Below, in pieces: positions 7,419 through 11,548 of a stretch of 11,548 nucleotides of DNA. Below the pieces are notes generated by a model, which worked only from the letters and a program-made list of their open reading frames with translations, was not told the DNA's origin and made no database searches. Within the stretch, counting starts at the first letter, position 1, and every line of letters starts with the position of its first letter. The translations under genes and the position numbers were made by a program. The stretch lies in contig JAKSUD010000012.1 in assembly GCA_024409185.1 (NCBI GenBank), forward strand, positions 1 to 11,548, read 5' to 3'. This DNA comes from an archaeon. Its GTDB lineage: Archaea > Methanobacteriota > Methanobacteria > Methanobacteriales > Methanobacteriaceae.

Positions 7419-7443
7419 CTAAACCACCTTGTTTTTCTTACAG

Positions 7444-7504
7444 TATTTTATTTAGTTTTATATATAAATTAAAATATTTTATCTAGTTTTATATATAAAT
7501 TAAA
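7444..7504 (-). repeat. 31-base-period tandem duplication carrying two TATA boxes for cstA
   Basis: Two 30-base copies, 7444-7473 and 7475-7504, differ at one base (T7452 against C7483). Each contains TTTATATATAAA-type sequence, an excellent archaeal box A on the minus strand (about 7457-7469 and 7488-7500). From the proximal copy, transcription would begin near 7435-7440, just before the AAGGTGG at 7430-7424. From the distal copy it would begin 31 bases earlier. This is a duplicated promoter element as seen in sequence; its activity is inferred. Confidence 0.65.
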
Positions 7505-7645
7505 GTAATTATAAAATTTTCTAATTTTTAATTGTGTGAAATAATTATTTTTAAAAATATTTTTTCTATTAAAATTAAATAGTCACATTTATAAATGATA
7601 CTTAATATAATTAATATTGTAAAGAAATATCAATAAAATATTATT

Positions 7646-7675
7646 ACCAAATAATGGAATATTTGGTTTATTTTT
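7646..7675 (+). terminator. Hairpin followed by T-rich sequence upstream of psmA
   Basis: ACCAAATA (7646-7653) pairs with TATTTGGT (7660-7667) across ATGGAA, and TTTATTTTT follows. It could be a terminator, an operator palindrome or the end of a small transcript. I see no gene that it would terminate. Confidence 0.35.
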
Positions 7676-7813
7676 AAATTTAAGTTCAAATATGTGTAGC
7701 TAATCTTTTTATTTTTTTATTTTATAGCTATTTTTTATGAAAAAGGACTTAAAAATCATATTCATTAAGTAATCATTAATAAATTATGAATTTAAAAAAT
7801 TTAGTAATCTAAA

Positions 7814-7821
7814 TTTATAAA
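7814..7821 (+). promoter_or_regulatory. Candidate box A for the psmA-SBDS-rrp4-rrp41 transcript
   Basis: TTTATAAA within the palindrome AAATTTATAAATT (7811-7823) would place the RNA start near 7843-7847, a leader of about 35 bases. A promoter is needed here because the upstream operon is terminated after rnp2 and cstA intervenes on the other strand. Confidence 0.4.
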
Positions 7822-7880
7822 TTAAAAATTATATTTATTGATATTAAGACTGTTGAAAAGAAATTAGTGAGGTATTATGA

Positions 7881-8762
7881 ATGCAACCTTTACAACAAAA
7901 TGCTGGATATGATAGAGCAATTACTGTTTTCAGCCCAGATGGAAGACTTTTCCAAGTAGAATATGCAAGAGAAGCTGTTAAAAGAGGTACTACTTCTTTA
8001 GGTATTAAATCCAAAGAAGGTGTTGTCCTTGTTGTAGATAAAAGAACTACTAGTAGATTAGTTGAAGCTAAATCAATTGAAAAAATATTCCAAATTGATA
8101 ATTATATAGGTGCTGCTACTTCTGGTCTTGTAGCTGATGCAAGAGCTTTAATTGAAAGAGCACGTATTGAATCTCAAATTAATAGAATAACTTATAATGA
8201 ACCAATTTTAGTTTCTGGTTTAGCTAAAAAAATCTGTGATATGAAACAATTATACACTCAAAATGGTGGAGTAAGACCATTTGGTTCTGCACTTATTATT
8301 GGTGGAGTAAATGGTGATAGTGTCAGATTATTCGAAACTGATCCAAGTGGAGCTTTAATTGAATATAAAGCAACTGCTATTGGTTCTGGTGTACAAGCAG
8401 CTATGGCTGTATTTGAAGAAAACTATGATGAAGAATGCACTTTAGAAGAAGCTATTGAATTAGGTTTAGATGCACTTTACGAAGCAACTAATGGTGCAAC
8501 TACTGAAAATAGTGTTGAAATAGCTGTTATTGAAGTAGCAACTCAAGCTTACAGAAAATTATCTGATGAGGAAGTAGCTAAATATGTAGAAGCTCTCATT
8601 GAAAGAAATGCTGAAGAAGAGGAAGAGGAAGAAGTTGAAGAAGATTCCGAAGAAGTCTCTGAAGAAGCAGAAGAAGTAGATGAGGAAGAAGATGAAGAAG
8701 CTACTGAAAATGAAGATGAATCTGATGAAGAAGCAGAAGATGCTCCTGATGAAGAAGAATAA
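7881..8762 (+). CDS. psmA: Proteasome alpha subunit with acidic C-terminal tail
   Basis: 293-residue alpha subunit of the 20S proteasome, which forms the outer rings that gate entry to the proteolytic chamber. The N-terminus has the YDR gate motif (residues 10-12) and the alpha signature ITVFSPDGRLFQVEYA (14-29). Later landmarks are GTTSLGIK, TSGLVADARAL and GGVRPFGSALIIGG (129-142). The Lys in EAKSIEKIF (residue 64) is the one expected to bind the docking tails of regulatory ATPases. The fold ends at about residue 243. Residues 244-293 are almost all Glu and Asp with Ser, making it about 50 residues longer than the usual 240-250. ATG 7881 lies 7 bases after GTGAGGT. An out-of-frame ATG at 7877 is ignored. 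SBDS follows after 24 bases. Confidence 0.95.
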   Translation: MQPLQQNAGYDRAITVFSPDGRLFQVEYAREAVKRGTTSLGIKSKEGVVLVVDKRTTSRLVEAKSIEKIFQIDNYIGAATSGLVADARALIERARIESQINRITYNEPILVSGLAKKICDMKQLYTQNGGVRPFGSALIIGGVNGDSVRLFETDPSGALIEYKATAIGSGVQAAMAVFEENYDEECTLEEAIELGLDALYEATNGATTENSVEIAVIEVATQAYRKLSDEEVAKYVEALIERNAEEEEEEEVEEDSEEVSEEAEEVDEEEDEEATENEDESDEEAEDAPDEEE

Positions 8763-8786
8763 AATTAACTTTTTGAAGGTTTAAGT

Positions 8787-9491
8787 ATGGTAAATATAGA
8801 TGAAGCTATTATTGCAAGACTTGAATCATTTGGTGAAAAATTTGAAATTTTAGTTGATCCAGATTTAGCTGCAGATTTTAGAAATCCTGATAATGAAAAA
8901 CCAATAGCTATTGAAGATATTTTAGCTGTTGAAGAGATTTTTAAAGACTCTAAAAAAGGAGATAAAGCATCTGAAGAAGCTATGAATAAAATTTTTGAAA
9001 CAACTGATGTTTTGGAAGTTGCATCTCAAATTCTTAAAAAAGGTCAAGTTCAACTTGCTGCTGAACAAAGAAAACAAATGCAAGAGGATAAAAGAAAACA
9101 AGTAATAGCTACTATTGCAAGAGAAGCTATTAATCCTCAAACTGGTTTTCCACATCCTGCATTAAGAATTGAAAATGCAATGAATGAAGCTAAAGTAAAA
9201 ATAGATCCTTTTAAATCTGTAGATGAACAGGTTCAAATAGCTTTAAAAGGAATTAAAGTCTTAATTCCAATTAAATTTGAAAAAGTTAAAATGGCTGTTA
9301 GATTGCCAGCTACTGCTGCAGGCAGTGCTTATTCTGCAATCCATCCTTTTGGTAAAATTATTAATGAGGAATGGCAGCAAGATGGTTCATGGATAGCTAT
9401 TGTTGAAATGGCTGGTGGACTTCAAGATGATTTTAATCATAAAATGGCTTCTATCTCTGGAGGAGAAGCTGAAACTAAATTAATCAAATAA
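8787..9491 (+). CDS. SBDS-family ribosome maturation protein
   Basis: 234-residue archaeal member of the SBDS family. The eukaryotic homologue works with an EF-2-like GTPase to release eIF6 from the new 60S subunit. A similar role in archaea is inferred from the family. The three-domain layout is visible: an N-terminal FYSH domain (about 10-90, with [15 protein letters not shown] and [14 protein letters not shown]), a helical middle domain (about 95-165, with [20 protein letters not shown] around 106-124 and RIENAMNEA), and a C-terminal ferredoxin-like domain (about 166-230). The length is normal and there is no acidic tail, unlike its neighbours. GAAGGT (8775-8780) lies 6 bases before the ATG. 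Its position between psmA and rrp4 is the standard superoperon order. Confidence 0.94.
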   Translation: MVNIDEAIIARLESFGEKFEILVDPDLAADFRNPDNEKPIAIEDILAVEEIFKDSKKGDKASEEAMNKIFETTDVLEVASQILKKGQVQLAAEQRKQMQEDKRKQVIATIAREAINPQTGFPHPALRIENAMNEAKVKIDPFKSVDEQVQIALKGIKVLIPIKFEKVKMAVRLPATAAGSAYSAIHPFGKIINEEWQQDGSWIAIVEMAGGLQDDFNHKMASISGGEAETKLIK

Positions 9492-9629
9492 TCGCTTAAA
9501 TTAAGCTATTTATTTAACTTAAATTAATCTGTTTAATATTATTTAAATAGCTTCAATTTTTTATTTAAGCTATCTCTGTTGATTAATTAGTAGATTGTTG
9601 AATGATATACTTATATGGGAAGTATATAT
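9492..9629 (+). promoter_or_regulatory. Structured SBDS-rrp4 intergenic region (possible attenuator)
   Basis: AAGCTATTTA (9503-9512) pairs perfectly with TAAATAGCTT (9544-9553), and CAATTTTTTATTT follows, as in a terminator. A small palindrome, GCTTAA-A-TTAAGC, sits at 9494-9506, and a third AAGCTAT occurs near 9566-9572, allowing alternative pairings. A second hairpin, ATATACTT/AAGTATAT (9605-9612 with 9620-9627), lies right before the rrp4 start at 9630. This may adjust rrp4 output relative to SBDS; the function is inferred. Confidence 0.45.
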
Positions 9630-10907
9630 ATGATATATGTGAACGAAAAAGATTTAGTTGTTCCTGGAGAAGTATTAGCAGAAGATGATTACTATTCAGG
9701 AAGAGGGACCTTTGAAGAAAATGGAAAAATTTGTTCCAAACTCTTAGGTTTAGTTTCTTTAAGAAACAAAAAAGTAAGTGTAGTTCCTCTTAAAAGCAAA
9801 TATCTTCCTAAAAAAGGTGATGTGGTAATTGGTAAAATCAGTGATGTAAGATTTTCCATGTGGGAAGTAGATTTAAATTCCCCATACTCTGGTATTTTAC
9901 CTGCATCTGAAGTTTTCGGAAGAGATAAGAAGGAATTAAGTAGAGTATTTGATGTTGGCGATGTTCTCTTTTTAAGAATCGTTGATGTTGATGAAGTTAA
10001 AAAAGTTAAATTAGGACTTAAAGGCCGTGGAATGGGTAAATTCAAAGGAGGAATTGTTGTAGATATTGCTCCTACTAAAGTACCTCGTTTAATCGGTAAA
10101 AAAGGTTCTATGATTAACATGATTAAAAATAAAACTGGTTGTAAAATTGTCGTAGGTCAAAATGGTCTTGTTTGGGTTAAAGGTGACGACGACATGGAGC
10201 AAATAGTTAGAAATACTATTAAATTAATTGAAAAAGAAGCTCACACCTCTGGTTTAACTGATAGAATTAAAAACAAACTCTGTTTAGAAATCGATGGTGA
10301 ATTACCTGTAGATGAAGAAGAGTTAGCTGCTGAAGAAGAAAAACTTAATGAAGAAGCAGTTGATGAAGGATTAAAAGCACCAGAACTCCAAGATTTCAGA
10401 GATGAAATTGAGGAAGAGTTAGCGGCTGAAGAAGAGTTTGATGATGAAGATTTAGATGAAGATTCTGAAAATGACTTTGATGAAGAAGAAGTTGAAGATG
10501 TTGTAGAAGATTTCGAAGATGAATCTGAAGACTCTGAAGATGAGGAAGTTGAGGAAAACCTTGATGATGAAGATGCTGATGAAGAAGAAGCAGAAGAATC
10601 TGAAGAAGTAGATAATTCTGAGGATGAAGATTCTGAAGAAGTTTCTGAAGATGAGGAAATTGAGGAAGAAGTTTCTGAAGATGAGGAAATTGAGGAAGAA
10701 GTTTCTGAAGATGAAGAATCCAAAGAAGATGATAAAGAACATAAATTCATCAAAAAACAAAAATTCTTAGATACTTTTGAATCTATTAAACAACAAGAAA
10801 AGAAAAATAAATCTTCTTTTTCTCAAGTAGACGATTCTAATTCTCCAACTCTTAATATAACTGCTGGAAATGAAAAGAAAAGTCCTCAGTGGAGAAAAAG
10901 TCTTTAG
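9630..10907 (+). CDS. rrp4: Exosome RNA-binding cap subunit Rrp4 with very long acidic tail
   Basis: 425-residue protein from ATG 9630 ([20 protein letters not shown]). It forms the RNA-binding cap on the archaeal exosome ring of Rrp41 and Rrp42. An N-terminal domain comes first (1-60), then an S1 domain (about 61-131, with [19 protein letters not shown]), then a KH domain (about 140-205) whose GxxG loop is GKKG at 156-159. The conserved part ends near residue 225. Residues 228-369 are extremely Asp/Glu-rich, with a ten-residue repeat [10 protein letters not shown] occurring twice (338-357). The last 55 residues are Lys-rich (KFIKKQKFL to WRKSL). Relatives are usually well under 320 residues. 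An in-frame ATG at 9615 would add five residues; I prefer 9630 because GGGAAG lies 7 bases upstream and the family starts there. The ribosome binding site is weak. Confidence 0.93.
   Translation: MIYVNEKDLVVPGEVLAEDDYYSGRGTFEENGKICSKLLGLVSLRNKKVSVVPLKSKYLPKKGDVVIGKISDVRFSMWEVDLNSPYSGILPASEVFGRDKKELSRVFDVGDVLFLRIVDVDEVKKVKLGLKGRGMGKFKGGIVVDIAPTKVPRLIGKKGSMINMIKNKTGCKIVVGQNGLVWVKGDDDMEQIVRNTIKLIEKEAHTSGLTDRIKNKLCLEIDGELPVDEEELAAEEEKLNEEAVDEGLKAPELQDFRDEIEEELAAEEEFDDEDLDEDSENDFDEEEVEDVVEDFEDESEDSEDEEVEENLDDEDADEEEAEESEEVDNSEDEDSEEVSEDEEIEEEVSEDEEIEEEVSEDEESKEDDKEHKFIKKQKFLDTFESIKQQEKKNKSSFSQVDDSNSPTLNITAGNEKKSPQWRKSL
10641..10714 (+). repeat. 30-base tandem repeat inside the rrp4 acidic tail
   Basis: The unit starting GTTTCTGAAGATGAGG and ending GAGGAAGAA occurs at 10641-10670 and is repeated exactly at 10671-10700. 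A 14-base third copy then diverges at 10715. The period is a multiple of three and encodes [10 protein letters not shown] each time. The exact identity of the two copies suggests a recent duplication. Confidence 0.9.
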
Positions 10908-11006
10908 TGGTGGAATTTAATCATTGAATTAATTATATGTTTATTAATTTAAATATTATCAAAATTATTAATTTAATTGAATGTGATTTAAAGAGGTGTT
11001 TTTTTT

Positions 11007-11548
11007 ATTACTTCAAATGATAGAAAATTAAGAGATGATGGAAGAGTTTATAATGAAATCCGTCCTTTGAAGATTGAAGCTGGGGTCTTAAAAAGAGCTG
11101 ATGGTTCTGCTTATTTAGAAGTTGGTGGAAACAAAATTTTAGCTTCTGTTTATGGTCCTAGAGAATCATATATTAGACGTTTATTAAAACCAAATACTGG
11201 AGTTATTCGTGTAAGATATAATATGGCTCCATTTTCTGTAGATGACCGTAAAAGACCAGGTCCAGACAGAAGATCAACTGAAATTTCTAAAATTGCAGCA
11301 GATGCACTTAGACCTGCTTTAATGTTAGAACAATTCCCAAGATCTATGGTAGATGTTTCAATTGAAATTATTGAAGCTGAAGGTGGAACTCGTTGTGCTG
11401 GAATTACAGCAGCTGCAGTAGCTTTAGCTGATGCAGGTATTCCTATGAAAGATATTGTTGTAGGATGTGCTGCAGGTAAAGTTAATGATGAAATTGTTTT
11501 AGATTTATCTGAAAAAGAAGATAAAGAAGGACAAGCTGATGTACCTAT
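11007..11548 (+). CDS. rrp41: Exosome catalytic subunit Rrp41 (3' end beyond window)
   Basis: The frame reads [20 protein letters not shown] and onward as a clear Rrp41, the phosphorolytic RNase PH-like subunit of the exosome. Visible are [12 protein letters not shown] (49-60), the phosphate-binding DRRSTEIS region (87-94), [22 protein letters not shown] and, near the window edge, LDLSEKED...ADVP. Asp172 and Asp178, spaced by six, match the metal-binding and catalytic aspartates of the RNase PH/PNPase family. The gene runs off the window after 180 codons. There is no ATG, GTG or TTG at the beginning. After an in-frame TAA (10989-10991) come GAGGTG (10993-10998), eight T, then ATT at 11007, the most likely initiation site. 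One more T in that run would instead put GTG 10996 in frame. Confidence 0.9.
   Translation, partial: MTSNDRKLRDDGRVYNEIRPLKIEAGVLKRADGSAYLEVGGNKILASVYGPRESYIRRLLKPNTGVIRVRYNMAPFSVDDRKRPGPDRRSTEISKIAADALRPALMLEQFPRSMVDVSIEIIEAEGGTRCAGITAAAVALADAGIPMKDIVVGCAAGKVNDEIVLDLSEKEDKEGQADVP

Larger units (their letters stand above)
7419..7880. other. Divergent intergenic region between cstA and psmA
   Basis: This 462-base AT-rich region has no supportable gene. At its left end it holds the duplicated cstA promoter unit and ribosome binding site, in the middle a hairpin followed by T-rich sequence (7646-7667), and near its right end the psmA promoter candidate. The short plus-strand frame over 7259-7486 is only the complement of cstA coding DNA. 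Confidence 0.65.

Noticed and set aside
7259..7486. Plus-strand open frame of 75 codons over the cstA start region
   Set aside because: It is antisense to clear CstA coding sequence and its promoter, and has no ribosome binding site or family resemblance.
10241..10753. Minus-strand Ser-rich open frame of 170 codons opposite the rrp4 tail
   Set aside because: It is the complement of GAA/GAT-rich codons (TTC/ATC read in a frame giving TCT/TCA serines), with no ribosome binding site or recognisable protein. The Phe/Ile-rich frame at 10452-10760 is the same effect.
1..11548. CRISPR array, insertion sequence, prophage or integrase
   Set aside because: No regularly spaced repeats, transposase, terminal inverted repeats or attachment-site duplication is visible. 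The tRNA is intact and has no integrase beside it.

Overview
The window is a strongly AT-rich piece of an archaeal chromosome. The genes are archaeal (L15e, RNase P proteins Rpp30 and Pop5, proteasome alpha, SBDS, exosome Rrp4 and Rrp41, AqpM-type aquaporin). Together with the low GC, the GGTGA-type ribosome binding sites and a DUF2193-like methanogen protein, they suggest a methanogen of the Methanobacteriaceae (Methanobrevibacter or Methanosphaera type). I cannot name the species from sequence alone.

Layout, left to right. Positions 1-397 are non-coding and end in a promoter. Positions 398-1898 hold a DUF2193-like gene split by a frame change at about 1247. After a hairpin comes an AqpM-like aquaporin (1992-2765) with its own hairpin terminator, then a 344-base AT-rich spacer carrying the promoter of ribosomal protein L15e (3143-3697). 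A tRNA-Glu(TTC) lies at 3873-3947. A tight group follows: COG1325 RNA-binding protein (4023-4508), Rpp30 (4558-5493) and Pop5 (5486-5857). On the minus strand, facing this group, lies a damaged carbon-starvation (CstA) transporter gene (7418-5998). Then come proteasome alpha (7881-8762), SBDS (8787-9491), Rrp4 (9630-10907) and the 5' part of Rrp41 (11007 to the window end).

Apart from the CstA gene, positions 4023-11548 are the classic archaeal exosome superoperon. It encodes tRNA 5' processing (RNase P), RNA 3' degradation and tailing (exosome), ribosome maturation (SBDS) and protein degradation (proteasome). Here it is cut by an inverted CstA gene that brings its own duplicated promoter and terminators on both sides.

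The most unusual features are these. Three superoperon proteins (Rpp30, PsmA, Rrp4) carry long Asp/Glu-rich C-terminal tails beyond their conserved folds, and COG1325 has a short acidic loop. The Rrp4 tail contains a 30-base tandem repeat. Rrp41 and CstA have no ATG, GTG or TTG where their start should be, but each has an ATT at normal distance from a good ribosome binding site. Two genes are frameshifted. Several perfect hairpins enclose the stop codon of the gene they follow.
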